The notes under the pieces: model-generated | Told to the model about the DNA's origin: nothing | Database searches by the model: none | The model's input: only the letters and a program-made list of their open reading frames with translations | Assembly: GCF_964204645.1 (NCBI RefSeq) | Contig: NC_134030.1 | Location: 969,855-1,033,854 of the forward strand | Direction of reading: 5' to 3' | Source: Tubulanus polymorphus | Taxonomy: Eukaryota > Nemertea > Palaeonemertea > Tubulaniformes > Tubulanidae | DNA: 64,000 nucleotides | Position numbers and translations under genes: made by a program | In this document: piece by piece, positions 47,753 through 60,985 of the stretch | Layout: every line of letters begins with the position of its first letter | Position numbering within the stretch: position 1 is the stretch's first letter

Positions 47753-50360
47753 GCCAGAAGCAATCTCTCTTAGACAAGTTTTAAAGTTCAACATGTTGAA
47801 GATGTTTCATAGAATTGAATCCTCATTAGACACAAATTCAAACTGTGAAATACATGAGCAGCTTTTGAAAAAAATCCACCCTCGATGAATTCCGACTACT
47901 TAATCAGAGAATAGATCGACCTCGCGAGACTCTTCATTTTGGTCCAAATACCGTGGATGAATGCCAACAACTACTTAAGATTTCTAAATCACATTGCTGT
48001 AGCACACATGGGTGAAATCTATTTATATTCCACCGGGAGAGCAGAGTTTCTGAGATCTGTTCTCAATCTCTCTCTCAGAAATATCTCAGGTAAATTCCAC
48101 ACTTTATAGAGATAAAATCAACCACAGAAACATCAGTGGAACACTGTGAATTACTGAGAATCTATAAACCACAGGTAGCTGTTACACCTCACACTAACCC
48201 TTACATCACAGGTAGCTGTTACACCTCACACTAACCCTGACACCACAGGTAGCTGTTACACCTCACACTAACCCTTATACCACAGGTAGCAGTTACACCT
48301 CATACTAACCCTGACACCACAGGTAGCAGTTACACCTCATACTAACCCTGACATACAAAGATCACTGGAATCTCCATCGAGAAATCTTTAACCCATGATG
48401 TGTATGCGTGTAGATCTTTAGAGCTTTTCACAATTTTCTTATTAATCGTTTATTAGTTATTCATTCTAACCAACATATAACTAGGTCATGGATCTATGAT
48501 ATATGACCTTGGCATGTAACTAGGTCATGGATCTATGATGTATGACCTAGGCATAAGTTTAAATGCTTAATTATCAAAAAATATCTTTGAAATTTTGGAA
48601 GTGGGGGGTTAGGAGAGATGGTGGCAGGGGTGTTAGGGAGGATGGGGACAGGGGGCATTAGGGAGGATGGGGACAGGGGGCGTTAGGGAGGATGGGGACA
48701 GGGGGCGTTAGGGAGGATGGGGACAGGGGGCGTTAGGAGAGATGGTGGCAGGGGTGTTAGGGAGGATGGGGACAGGGGGCATTAGGGAGGATGGGGACAG
48801 GGGGCGTTAGGAGAGATGGTGGCAGGGGTGTTAGGGAGGATGGGGACAGGGGGCATTAGGGAGGATGGGGACAGGGGGCATTAGGGAGGATGGGGACAGG
48901 GGGCGTTAGGAGAGATGGTGGCAGGGGTGTAAGGGAGGATGGGGACAGGGGGCATTAGGGAGGATGGTGGCTGGGGCGTTAGGGAGGATGGGGACAGGGG
49001 GCGTTAGGGAGGATGGGGACAGGGGGCGTTAGGGAGGATGGGGACAGGGGGCGTTAGGGAGGATGGGGACAGGGGGCGTTAGGGAGGATGGGGACAGGGG
49101 GCGTTAGGGAGGATGGGGACAGGGGGCGTTAGGGAGGATGGGGACATGAGGTGTTAGGGAGGTATTTTAAAATCTCAATATATTTTTACCTTTCATAGAA
49201 TCGTCAGTGAAACGTTTAATATGAGTAAAAGCTTCTTCGGCCGCCGTTAAAAGTCTCGCTTTACGTTTCTTCACACGTCTGCGATATTCCTCCTCCTCGT
49301 AGAATCGATCGTTATGACTACTGTCTCGTTTACGAGCGGCGGCCGCGAATATCGCTCGACTCGTTCTCTGAGGTTGAGCCGCCGGTTGACCGGTAACGCC
49401 GTCTACGTCGTAGATTTTAAATCCGGTCATGTTTTTGTTGGCGTTACGTCTCGGCGCCGCGTCCAAATACGGATTATACGCGTCGAAATCCATGAAGTAT
49501 TTTTCTAAGCACCAAACGGCCGCGCGTTGTATCGACAGCTGACCGATGTTATAATATCGCGTTTCTCCGTCCGGTGACCGCACGACCTTGACGCAGTATT
49601 GCGGTTGAAGTTGCCGGATTTCGATGAGAATTATCGCGAGATAATGAATAAATAAAAGAGCGTCGACGAGACTGACGCTGAACAGCAGGATGCTGTGATA
49701 GTCGCGAACTTTCTTATCGAAAATACGCACGCCATAAAATAACCAGAACGCAAACGTCAACAGAAACACGAGAAACAACAATAGAGCGCGGAAAATAAAT
49801 ATACGCGGCATCGTCGCCTTCGGGCGTCGGAAGAATACCGCTCCGGTACCGATTAATAATATCAATAGTTTAAACGCGAAACTGATCAATAATCCTTCGC
49901 ATTTCGGGCCGCATTCGTCCTGTTTCCAACCGTTTATTTCTAATTTCGGCATTATGACCATCGCTACGGGCGACAGGAACGCGACGGTCGATAGGACCGC
50001 GGCGAGGATCGTACCCGCGTATCGCATACAATCGAAATCTACGCTTTCTTCCATATCTTTAGTCATACGAGTCATATCCTCGACGGAGAACCCGGTCTCG
50101 CTGGTCGCCCCGGTGATAGCCGTCGTATTGTCGCCCCAGTTATCGTCCTGCGGTAGAATCTGAACCTCGATTCGTTCCTCGTCACGACGAGGTATCTCAT
50201 CGCCACCAGGGGGCAGCGGCGGTCGATTCATCTGTTCTCGACTGCCCGAGTGCCGACTACGCCGATGATGACGATGACCCATGTGACCGCTACCATGACT
50301 ACGATACGAGCGCTCGGATCGACCGTCGCTGTATCCCGACCTCACTGACTCCACATCCAT
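45919..50360 (-). CDS. VANGL: Vang-like planar cell polarity protein (Van Gogh/Strabismus)
   Basis: Four-pass membrane protein that with Prickle, Frizzled and Dishevelled sets planar cell polarity. Two coding exons, 50360-49190 and 46346-45919 (stop TGA), joined in phase 1, give 532 residues; human VANGL2 is 521. The N-terminus MDVESVRSGYSDGRSERS is Ser/Arg/His-rich, as in the family, and carries the phosphorylated-type serine cluster. Membrane segments lie at about 115-137, 155-175, 186-209 and 223-246. The cytoplasmic C-terminal half carries QLQPQYCVKVVRSPDGETR, SIQRAAVW, RKRDSSHNDRFYEEEE, EEAFTHIKR and MDPQEAAQSIF, and ends in the PDZ-binding ETSV. N-terminal Met matches vertebrate MDTES. 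One gene is seen, consistent with the single invertebrate orthologue of VANGL1/2. G-rich arrays sit at both ends of its intron. Confidence 0.97.
46395..46690. repeat. G-rich array near the VANGL acceptor
   Basis: GGACAGAACAGAGGGGGAGT-type units with long G runs on the plus strand. In the VANGL transcript this is a C/U-rich tract just before the 3' splice site. Confidence 0.88.
48170..48355. repeat. 37-bp tandem repeat, five copies
   Basis: AGGTAGCTGTTACACCTCAC plus ACTAACCCTGACACCAC units inside the VANGL intron. Confidence 0.85.
48600..49165. repeat. 25-bp G-rich minisatellite, about 22 copies
   Basis: GGGAGGATGGGGACAGGGGG plus CGTTA, with a higher-order variant using GAGAGATGGTGGCAGGGGTG. 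It ends about 25 bases from the VANGL donor. Confidence 0.93.
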
Positions 50361-50419
50361 TACTCCTGATTATAACTTACTCCTCCTGTCGGTTAATCCT
50401 TGATTATCATCTTCATCAT
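50361..50419 (-). promoter_or_regulatory. VANGL 5' UTR segment with a short upstream ORF
   Basis: A pyrimidine-poor but usable acceptor (TATTTTTAG) at 50421-50420 suggests that the first coding exon begins at 50419. An ATG lies exactly at that boundary and opens an eight-codon upstream ORF ending TAA at 50393, 32 bases before the VANGL start. Such uORFs usually lower translation of the main frame. The acceptor is inferred; the uORF is seen. Confidence 0.45.
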
Positions 50420-53400
50420 CTAAAAATATAAAATATAGATATTGAATTTAAACATGTCTTCTGAATTGTATAAGGTTATTGATTAACTTTCTGGAGATAT
50501 GACTGCACCATTACACCCATCCCCCTCCCCTATTCTCCTTCCCACTCCCTTTGTACTCCCTCAACCCTCCCTATATACTCAGTCACCCCTTCCTATATAC
50601 TCAGTCACCCCGGCCCTAGCCATGTAATCAGTCTTCCATACCTATGTACTGAGTCACCCCTACCCATGTACTCAGTTACCCCTCATCAGGAATTATATCA
50701 GATAATTCGGTTTATAACTCAAGCAAACATAGGTTTTATAACTATCAAACACTTGAGAAGAGACAAGAGATATAGAGAGTGGAGAGAGAGGGAGAGAGGG
50801 GAGAGGAGAGTGGGGGAGGGGAGAGAGTGGGGAAGGGAGAGAGGTGGTTCAGCAATTCATGTCTCTCATGTAACAATGTTGTAATTATCGCTATAAAACA
50901 TTGATGTCCGATGTTTCATTAATGTGTGAAATGTGATAATAAAACAGTGATCCTATAAAACAGAGGTCCGTCGCTTACAGCTGTCGTCATAGAACAACCG
51001 AACAGTCGAGCTGCAGTTTTTCTATATCAAATACTCATTTATGTTATCGGTAAGAAAACAGTGCCTGCTGCAGTAAGACTTATCAACCGCAGTAAGACTG
51101 ATCACCCGCAGTAACACTGATCAACCGCCGAGAAGAACGTGATATATCAAATTATTGATCAACGACAGAAATTCAATTCTCACAACGGGAAAAAACAAGG
51201 AACAAATCAATAACAGCTAAAACACAGTTACACAACCAGTACGAGAGATAATCCACGGATCTGAAAATCCATGAGATAATCCTCAGCAGATCTGATAATC
51301 CATGAGATAATCCATAGAATAGATAATGTATGTAAGAGATAATCTAAACACACAAATCATGTTAATAGGAGATTTATAAAACACTTTTACGCACAGTTAG
51401 GAAGAGAGAGGAATACAGATGAGAAGGGCTTCAACGGCTCTGAACAGAGATACTCATCATACCTCACCTCAACTCACTGGTTCTCAGAAATCATATCAAT
51501 ACAGTGGTAGATTATCAATATCTGTAGCTCACACCCAGCACTCACAGACCCTCACTTGGAGGAAGCAACAACAGATGACAGTACTTTAACACAGGTACAA
51601 TATGAGGGGCTTAGACCGGTCGTGAACAGATCCTGAACAAAATAATGTACACCTCACCTCACCTCACCTCAACACACCTCACCTCACCTCATCTCAACAC
51701 ACCTCACAGATTGATTCTCAGAAATCAAACTGCCCAATAGAGAGGTAAATATCTGTATCTCAACCCTCACCTCACCACTCAAGCCGATAACTGCATGCAA
51801 CAGATGACAATCAGTCAGTATCAGTCAGAGAGTTCCGATGAAAGCTGGAGATCATCAGATTCTGTCTTTTCCGGTGTCTAGAGACAACACAGTAGATTCT
51901 ACTCACGTTCCTCTCTCTCTCCTCTCTCTCCTCTCTCCTCTCTCCTCTCTCCTGACTGACTGTTGAATAATTCAATCTTCCACTAGTGACATTTCTACTT
52001 AAATAGAAATGACAACACGCAGGCTGATCTACTGAGGATTGTGGGGGGGGGGGAGGACTCCTGGTGTTGACAATAGACACAAACTTGATAGACAGATAAA
52101 TAATAGTCAATAATGAGCACTAATTAATCCGTAAATAAACATTATTAATTAATTACAGCTTGTAATTAAATCATTATAAACACCATGAGTCAATGTAAAC
52201 ATGTATGTCATATGGGGCTACAGGGGTTCAATATACACAATATAAATCCATACTAATCCATCACCTGTTAATCCTCAATAATCCTATATCATTTATCTAT
52301 AAGTGCCCACAATTATTATTGTAGATATTCCATTAAAATGCCTTCCAGGTTGGTTCTTATTGCGCAAGTTGATTCATTTATATTGAATCCGAGCCGATTT
52401 TCAGGGTATCCGAACCCCAACATGCTTACAATTTCAACCATTCGTCCGTAGCCAAAATGTTGCTTTTAATCAAGATCTATCTTAATCAAGGTCTTTAACT
52501 GAAGCAGAATCGTCGGATTTCTTTCGCATTTATCTTACACGTCAGATATTGTTATGTATCTTCTCCAAATTCTGATAGAATAAATAACCAGCCAAGTAGT
52601 TTTCGATATTTAAGGCAAAACTATTTATTTGACGCACACGAGCTGACTGGGAGTTACTGATAAAATTTTAGTAATTAGTATTAAGCACAGAGGGAAATTA
52701 TGACGGAGCACTGACTGCGAGCACTGACTGCAGTAACATTTTGGAAACAACAACTTTCTAACGTTTCAATCTCATTGAGATTATTTAGATCAATTCTCTA
52801 TTAATCATTCATCGCATTTTAATGATCCCCGAAACTAAAAACACAGAGAAAATAAATTCAAACACAACATTGAATGGAACAATACCGGAAATTGTGGCAT
52901 CGTGATTTACCACAGTTGCGGTTCAGTCGAGGTCCGTCTGTCAAATAATGCCTCAATGCTTCAGTCATTGTTTACTATTAATCAGATTGAGACAATAAAT
53001 CACACGCAATAATCAAACATCAGCGTTAATTAACCCTTTACCAGTCAGAGTGGACAGTAATTATCATTAATTCAGGGGTAGAGAAAGTAAAGGCGCGATC
53101 ACACGGAGACAATTTCGCCCGGATCCGAGTCAAATTTCTAACAGATCAGGCCCGTAACATCATTTGGCACAAATGTGAATAGTTGTTCCAGGACAAAAAT
53201 GCTAATGCGATCACTGCTAGTAAATTTCAAAACCTCCCGTGACACTTATGTGGGCTATGTTCATTTTGAACAGAGTTTTTGTGTAATAGTTTGAAATGAG
53301 ACCGCTGCGACTAGAGGGGGGTCTCTATATTGTAAAACACTTGATCTATTTATACGGGCAGCTTATATTAGTTCAATAGACTGTTTAAAAACACTTACAT

Positions 53401-56400
53401 GGTTGAATACTAAAAACTGTTTAATACTATGGTCTAATATACTGTATTCTATACCTAACATTGTTAGATTTGATGAATAAATGAAATATTATAGATCGGA
53501 GTCAGTATTTGGAGCAGTAAAGATGAACTATTAATATCCTAGAATCTAGTTCCACATCTACAAGTAAACAAGAGATCCACGGATCTTTATATCTCGGGCG
53601 CTATAAATAAGTCAAATGAAAAAAAAAAACTGGCGGATTTAGGTGGGGTCTGGACCATGGCCTTGTCCACTGAAGTTGCTGACCGACCTAACACCGATTC
53701 TCTCAGAAATTGTCTCAGATAGATTTCTAACTCCTGATAGCGCGTCCCCGCTTGAGGAATAACCTTCTTTTTCTATTAAGACCTGTGCCTTCCAATTTTC
53801 ACAGAACCGCCCCTTGTAATTTAGTTCATTTCAAATGTTTCATCTCCACAGTCAAATTTACACATTTTTGCGCCTGATACTGGAGTATTTGACGGGGGAA
53901 GCTCTATTGATGGATAATTGTGTCGAGAGATACATGAATAGGTTCTTATACCATAAACACCTGACCTCAACTTATCATGTTTCTAGCAGAACAGTAAAAA
54001 ATAAACAGTTTGAGTTACATCTCACTCAGTGAGAGCTGAAACTCTAGCAGGGATCAGTGAAATCATGTATGAAAGGAGTTTCACAGGGATGAAATCTAAA
54101 CCTGTTTATATAAATGAGATTAGATGAAGAAATTAACACTTCTTTATCCAGTTTGAATGGTTGACTCCGGTTAAAATCAGTTCCTTTATCAATATGTTAA
54201 CATAATCTCAGTAAAAATACAATCAGCTAAAAAAGAGGAACAAATCAAATCTAAACTGATAATGCGCACCTCCCTACGGAATTCAAAGGAAAAATGAAAA
54301 ATATCAAATACAGAATATCGACTGATACTTAAACATTCTAATTCATAAACATGTTCTCTTCCAGAAATGAGGTTATGTTTTCCCTTGTAAATGCTCTATT
54401 TTGTGAATGCAGCCCTCCCTGACTCTGCCTCTGAAATTAGCTCGAATTTTCAATGTTTTTTAACCATCATTCAAGTCAAATTCAAACTGAGAATCGCGCG
54501 GAATTGCCGACGAGAAAATATGAACATAACCTCAAATTGTTACGTACAGGTAGCAGATTATAAAGTGGTTCTTTTCAAAAAAAGATACCTAAAGATTTCG
54601 CTTAATGCTTAAATATTAGACGGATTCTAGAGAATAATATTCTTAATAAGTTCGTACATAAAACTCATTCTTTCGCGACTATCAAAGGTTATTTGTTCGT
54701 TTCATAGAAAACTGTTTATATTTCTCGAGAGTTTCATGAGAGTCTCACGAGGGATTAAAATACAGACCTTCTAATTTAACGCATGAATTAACATTTCACT
54801 ATCAGTAATAAATAATACTACTGCTCGTGAATAATTAAATTATTCCAACTGTCCAAAATATCTCAATAAATTCAAGTATGAGATATAATCGGGTGCCTTG
54901 AAAATCTTTAACGTCAATATTTGAATATTTACACTAGAAAATTAACCTCACTTATATAGATGGCCAATTTTGTCGAATTTTTTTTTTTGGGGTAAAAGAT
55001 AAACATGAACACAGAATATTTCTGATTCAGGATCGATTTTCACGTTTTCGTAATAACAATGATTTTTCAACGCGAAAATTAAAAAAATTTCACTCCAGTT
55101 TTAAAAATTACCCACTCATAACAACTGTGGAACTGAATCCCAGTATCCGCGATTAGCCTTCCACCCACAGCGCTCTCCAAAATCGAAATTCAACTATTAC
55201 TGTCATTATTTTACTTCTCTGAATTCAAAGACAGACAAGAATCGAGCAGTTTGTAAAACATTCACGAAAAATGTCTTTCTCATTAAATATTATAATGAAT
55301 TCCTGTGAATCGGCAATAAATGAATCAACACGGAATCTCAAACATGAATCGGGGGACAGTTTAATTATAGGTGTCAATATCTCGACACTGTGGTGCGTGC
55401 GTCAAACTGTTATATGAACAATCAATAGAAAAACACGTCTTATACTTTTAATATTTGATCTATGTTTCCAATTCAATCACATGATCTCCTCGCTGAGGCT
55501 ATCCAGATATCTAAAGGGAGCGTTTATACATGTGGAGGTACAATCTAGCTGATATCTTCCTAGTTTCCCAGCTCCACCTTATCAGACAAGAGTAGAACGC
55601 TCATTACTTCTATCCCAATTTCAATAGTTTTTATAATTGTACAGTATATAGAACCATTGGTTATAACGGAAAGATTTTCTGGTCTCCTGAAGTTCGCTGT
55701 AATGAGGTTCTGCTGTAGAGAAACTGCAAACTTTCCTCCTACCCCCCCCCCCCCTATAGACTGTTCTTAAATCCACACATCAAATACACCCCTGATTTTA
55801 TCACGCATATACCATAAAACTAACACCAGCAAACCTTTAATCTCTTTACAGTGATAATTCATGTGAGTTCCAGGAACTAATACAGTTATACAGCAGACCA
55901 AACCATTTTATTCCTCCCCTGAGAGAGAGATGCAGGGTGGAAATAGCACAGTACAGTACACACCTCTTCTGAATACAGTGTGACTAATCATTCTCCCTCT
56001 CACCTCTATCCATATATCACCAAATATTCAGTCTATATCAGCTTCGAGACAGAGACTCGTTCCACAGGTCCAGAGCGTGAAAATTCAGTAAATTTTCGTT
56101 TAAATTTCAGTACACAGAATTTCAATACAGTACCATCAAACTGAAAGAGTTCGGTTTGATTCAGAGATAACTGTTTGACTCAGATGTTTGTTGAAATATT
56201 TTCCTGACCCTACATTGAGGTATTAACTTGCATATTGCTCTTAAGTCAAGCAAACTTTCAGGATCCAAAACGATCAGACCTCGGAGGAGTATGTCAGATC
56301 AGTATATGTCCCTCTCACTCCCCCCCCCCCCCCCGGTGAACTCACATAAGCAGGAATCGAAGACCTTTGTTTAATGTATTAATTTAGTCATTGTCACCCA

Positions 56401-56889
56401 TTATTATTATCAATATATAAACACTTTATCCAAACCCATAAAACATGTAAAAGCTTTTCATAAAGTAAACATTAAAACAAATATAAGTCATATCTAATAA
56501 GCAATATTACATAGACATATATGGAAATATGACTTGTCGAAGGGGTCCTAGTTTTTAAAGTAACGTGTCAATAAAATGACAGGCAAAATATATAGGTTGA
56601 TTTCGATGAGAATGTACTGAGCTAATACAACAGGTTTGACTGCAAAAACAACTCATTGTCTACGGTTTATATTCACACAGCTGCTGAGTTTTTACGTTCG
56701 ATTTGATGTCAATAATATTGAATTACACCGACTCACAGTGTATTATATTGTATATAAACTACTGAGAAATCAAGAAATGAATTCATTCAATTCGAAGCTA
56801 CTTTTGTGATATATCTGAAATAAAACCACTGCGACAAATTAGGATGACTTAATTTTGATAAAATGATAGATTTACATTAAGAATGGCAC

Positions 56890-57055
56890 ACCCTCCACCA
56901 TCCGCCCGCCACACTCCACCCTCTGCCCGCCACACTCCACCATCCACCCTCTGCCCGCCACCATCCACCCTCTGCCTGCCACACTCCACCCTCTGCCCGC
57001 CACCATCCACCCTCCGCCCGCCACACTCCACCCTCTGCCTGCCACACTCCACCAC
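56890..57055. repeat. Pyrimidine-rich tandem repeat
   Basis: CCACCCTCTGCCCGCCACACT-like 15-30 bp units. Confidence 0.8.
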
Positions 57056-57354
57056 CTTAAAATTATCAGTATTACATAAAATGGACAATCTTGACCACAT
57101 TTATACAGTTAGAAGCATCACCTGCATGAAAGACTATACAAATCTATACGTGACAACTTCGCTATTGTTGAAGATGACTTTGAAATGTCGAATAAACTTT
57201 TAGCTCGAGGACACATTCGCGATTTTTACTTCACTCGAATGTAGGATTCTTCCGAAGATAGGAACGGCCTCTAATAAATCTCTTCGGGCGATTGAGACAA
57301 ACATCTCAGTTTGTTAGAGTTGTCTGTAAAACATGATATCAGTAACACGAAGTA

Positions 57355-58885
57355 CTGTGAGCCTACAGTATCAGCAGTGTAGACAGTCACAGCCTGAGCT
57401 GAGTACTGTGAGCCTACAGTATCAGCAGTGTAGTCAGTCACAGCCTGAGCTGAGTACTGTGAGCCTACAGTATCAGCAGTGTAGTCAGTCACAGCCTGAG
57501 CTGAGTACTGTGAGCCTACAGTATCAGCAGTGTAGTCAGTCACAGCCTGAGCTGAGTACTATGAGCCTACAGTATCAGCAGTGTAGACAGTCACAGCCTG
57601 AGCTGAGTACTGTGAGCCTACAGTATCAGCAGTGTAGACAGTCACAGCCTGAGCTGAGTACTGTGAGACTACAGTATCAGCAGTGTAGACAGTCACAGCC
57701 TGAGCTGAGTACTGTGAGCCTACAGTATCAGCAGTGTAGTCAGTCACAGCCTGAGCTGAGTACTGTGAGCCTACAGTATCAGCAGTGTAGTCAGTCACAG
57801 CCTGAGCTGAGTACTGTGAGCCTACAGTATCAGCTGTGTAGTCAGTCACAGCCTGAGCTGAGTACTGTGAGCCTACAGTATCAGCAGTGTAGACAGTCAC
57901 AGCCTGAGCTGAGTACTGTGAGCCTACAGTATCAGCAGTGTAGTCAGTCACAGCCTGAGCTGAGTACTGTGAGCCTACAGTATCAGCAGTGTAGTCAGTC
58001 ACAGCCTGAGCTGAGTACTGTGAGCCTACAGTATCAGCAGTGTAGACAGTCACAGCCTGAGCTGAGTACTGTGAGCCTACAGTATCAGCAGTGTAGACAG
58101 TCACAGCCTGAGCTGAGTACTGTGAGCCTACAGTATCAGCAGTGTAGACAGTCACAGCCTGAGCTGAGTACTGTGAGCCTACAGTATCAGCAGTGTAGAC
58201 AGTCACAGTCTGAGCTGAGTACTGTGAGCCTACAGTATCAGCAGTGTAGACAGTCACAGCCTGAGCTGAGTACTGTGAGACTACAGTATCAGCAGTGTAG
58301 ACAGTCACAGCCTGAGCTGAGTACTGTGAGCCTACAGTATCAGCAGTGTAGACAGTCACAGCCTGAGCTGAGTACTGTGAGCCTACAGTATCAGCAGTGT
58401 AGACAGTCACAGTCTGAGCTGAGTACTGTGAGCCTACAGTATCAGCAGTGTAGACAGTCACAGCCTGAGCTGAGTACTGTGAGCCTACAGTATCAGCAGT
58501 GTAGTCAGTCACAGCCTGAGCTGAGTACTGTGAGACTACAGTATCAGCAGTGTAGACAGTCACAGCCTGAGCTGAGTACTGTGAGCCTACAGTATCAGCA
58601 GTGTAGTCAGTCACAGCCTGAGCTGAGTACTGTGAGCCTACAGTATCAGCAGTGTAGACAGTCACAGCCTGAGCTGAGTACTGTGAGCCTACAGTATCAG
58701 CAGTGTAGACAGTCACAGCCTGAGCTGAGTACTGTGAGCCTACAGTATCAGCAGTGTAGACAGTCACAGCCTGAGCTGAGTACTGTGAGCCTACAGTATC
58801 AGCAGTGTAGTCAGTCACAGCCTGAGCTGAGTACTGTGAGCCTACAGTAACAGCAGTGTAGACAGTCACAGCCTGAGCTGAGTAC
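57355..58885. repeat. 51-bp minisatellite, about 30 copies
   Basis: The unit contains CAGTCACAGCCTGAGCTGAG and TACTGTGAGCCTACAGTATC and is over 95 percent alike between copies. As 51 is 17 codons, both strands carry open frames of over 430 residues. Variants at three or four fixed positions recur in patches. Confidence 0.96.
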
Positions 58886-59567
58886 GTGTGACTTTATAAT
58901 CATTGACAACACAATGACAATTAGTCACCAGTCTCTCCCAGTCTCTCTCTCTCCCTTCCTTCATCAATCAAACTTATACATGACATCAAATACGCTTCAA
59001 CTCCTTCTCGTGTTGTGTATAAACGAATAAAAACAAACATCCATTAATCATCAACCTCAATATAATCTCTGATATAATTATCAAACTCCTCCTTCCAGCG
59101 GATGATGTAAAACATCATACATCCATAACGATAGTTATTTATGATCTATGTAAAACATCATTACAACTAAGGAATTTCATACGGAAATTATAATGAATCA
59201 GAGCTGAATTTATGAGAATTTGTTCATTCAAGGTAAACATTGACAGCTTAAAAACCTATGTACCCCCCCCCCCCCCTGCCCGCCAATTACCAGTCAGTCA
59301 GCCTGTCAGCTAGGCTGCAAGTCAACCAGTCAGTCAGCAAACCAGCCAGCTAGGCTGCAAGTCAACCAGTCAATTGGCCTGCGAGTCATCCAGACAATCA
59401 GCTAGCCACCGATACCTGCAGCATTCAGCTACAGTCTTATAAACCCGAGCACTAATCTCGACTCAACATCAACTTACAAATTTAAGCCAATTTACAATAA
59501 GGTCCATCATCACACTCCAGATTAGAATAATAGAACTTTGTTATAGGATGACCTCAGATAGGCCTAT

Positions 59568-59765
59568 ATCATTCTTCTTCTTCTTTAGAGTAATGTGGAG
59601 GACCCGTAGTTGGGCATTGTCCCACAGCGTCTTTTTTTTTTAATCAGTGAGTCGACGAACACTGATATGTGTCCTGCCTGAATGCATGGTTTCACTAGGA
59701 TTCGAACCCTCAACCTCTCAGTTGTGAGTCAAACACCTTATCCACCATGCCACAGGACAGGACTC
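59568..59765 (-). mobile_element. tRNA-derived SINE
   Basis: The minus-strand head TGGCATGGTGGATAAGGTG (A box region) and GGTTCGAATCC (B box) resemble a type I tRNA with a CAC-like anticodon loop. A body of about 110 bp ends in a GAA-repeat tail. I found no clear target-site duplication. Confidence 0.75.
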
Positions 59766-60443
59766 ATTTTTTACAACCCTAGAATTTTATCCCAAATAAG
59801 ACAATTGTGATTGTCAATTTTGATAATTTCATACTGAATATATTGTCAATTTTGATAATTTCATACTGAATATAACAACAAACTATCGATTATTGAGAAA
59901 AATATTATCTGGTACCTTGAAGTTCACGAGCTTATCAAAGGTACATTGAACTTTCGATATTAAGCAGGTTTGAGATGTAGAAGGTCGAGGTGGATAGAAT
60001 CAAATGAAGCAGGTTTCATCCAAGATAGAAACATGTGGTAAATATAAAACATCTGTCTACGCTAACTGATACTACCTGAGGAACTGGAGATAGGGAGGGA
60101 AGCACCACAGCAAACAGGCTTTGAATGAGAGCATCCTACAGCAACATCATCAGCGCATCTCTTAATACTCCAAGAGCTGGCGTACCCCGAGCAAAACCTA
60201 GATCAGCTCAGAATTACCCAACCCCACTGCTTACACAAATATAACCTTCTCTTCATTATCAAATATTTCCATCCCAAATCAAATCTACCGAAATATAAGG
60301 ATGCTCAATAAATTCTCTTTTGATTTTGTCATTGGATTGAATTTGGTTTAAGAAACTCGTCCTAAATTTGACGTTTTATAGCGATGTAGATAGAACGAAT
60401 AGGAGATATTTTAAGCAATAAACAAGAATAGATTAAAACTTAC

Positions 60444-60520
60444 CGGGTCTCAATAATCCTATACTATTAACAGGTACGTTCTTTTCGTTAAAAACGATCC
60501 TAAAACGAAGACCGCATCAT
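60444..60520 (-). other. Possible non-coding first exon of VANGL (donor only)
   Basis: A strong minus-strand donor, CCG/GTAAGT, occurs at 60444/60443. A first exon of VANGL upstream would join the acceptor at 50420. Only the donor is seen; the exon's 5' limit is arbitrary and the link is speculative. Confidence 0.2.
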
Positions 60521-60895
60521 CCACCATAATCCTGAACACTGAATTGATTGATTGATGGAATAGCTCCGCCCATCTCCTCCCTCCGAATATACTTCAAACC
60601 TCGATCAAAACCGAGTTTTCAGCGAATTCTATAGAATTCAAATAATTACCCTGATTAGATACTAACTATTTATATTTTATTTCAGTATTTTGGGGTAAAT
60701 CTGATGGCGGTTTGTGATCCAAGAGAACGGATTCAGCTTGACTAAATCGGGCAGAACAGCCCATATACCGGGTTCGGCAGTGTTCGGAATTTACCTGAAC
60801 TCGGGGATTTCCGCCAGCCGAGTGTTCGGGTATCTCCGTAAACCGAGTTCGGAGGTGTTCGGGTAGGGTTAGGGTTAGATGGCAAGGATTCTAGT

Positions 60896-60985
60896 TTAGA
60901 CTGGTTGCCTGTTCCATTCAATTAGACTGGTTGCCGGTCTCTATCTTCAATTGAATGGGACAGGCAACCAGTCTAGTTTTCTAAA
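60896..60985. repeat. Short inverted repeat
   Basis: AGACTGGTTGCCTGTTCCAT and ATGGGACAGGCAACCAGTCT form arms about 30 bp long around an inner GACTGGTTGCCGGTC copy. It would extrude as a hairpin. Confidence 0.7.

Larger units (their letters stand above)
46347..49189 (-). other. VANGL coding intron
   Basis: 2.84-kb phase-1 intron (donor GTAAAAAT, acceptor TTTTCAG). It contains a G-rich array near the acceptor (46395-46690), a fragment of the CTTAAG palindrome family (about 46735-46790), a two-copy 55-bp duplication (47290-47410), a CAG/CGG tract (47716-47752), a 37-bp array (48170-48355) and a G-rich 25-bp array next to the donor (48600-49165). Confidence 0.85.

Noticed and set aside
48600-49165. 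Telomere-like GTTAGGG units
   Set aside because: GTTAGGG occurs once per 25-bp unit, embedded in a minisatellite rather than as contiguous telomere repeats.
57333-58869. Open frames of 505 and 436 residues as genes
   Set aside because: They follow from a 51-bp period on both strands; variants are mostly amino-acid changing, with no start or splice context.
60860-60885. Interstitial telomere repeat (GGGTTAGGGTTAG)
   Set aside because: Only two to three short units, within chance for G-rich sequence.
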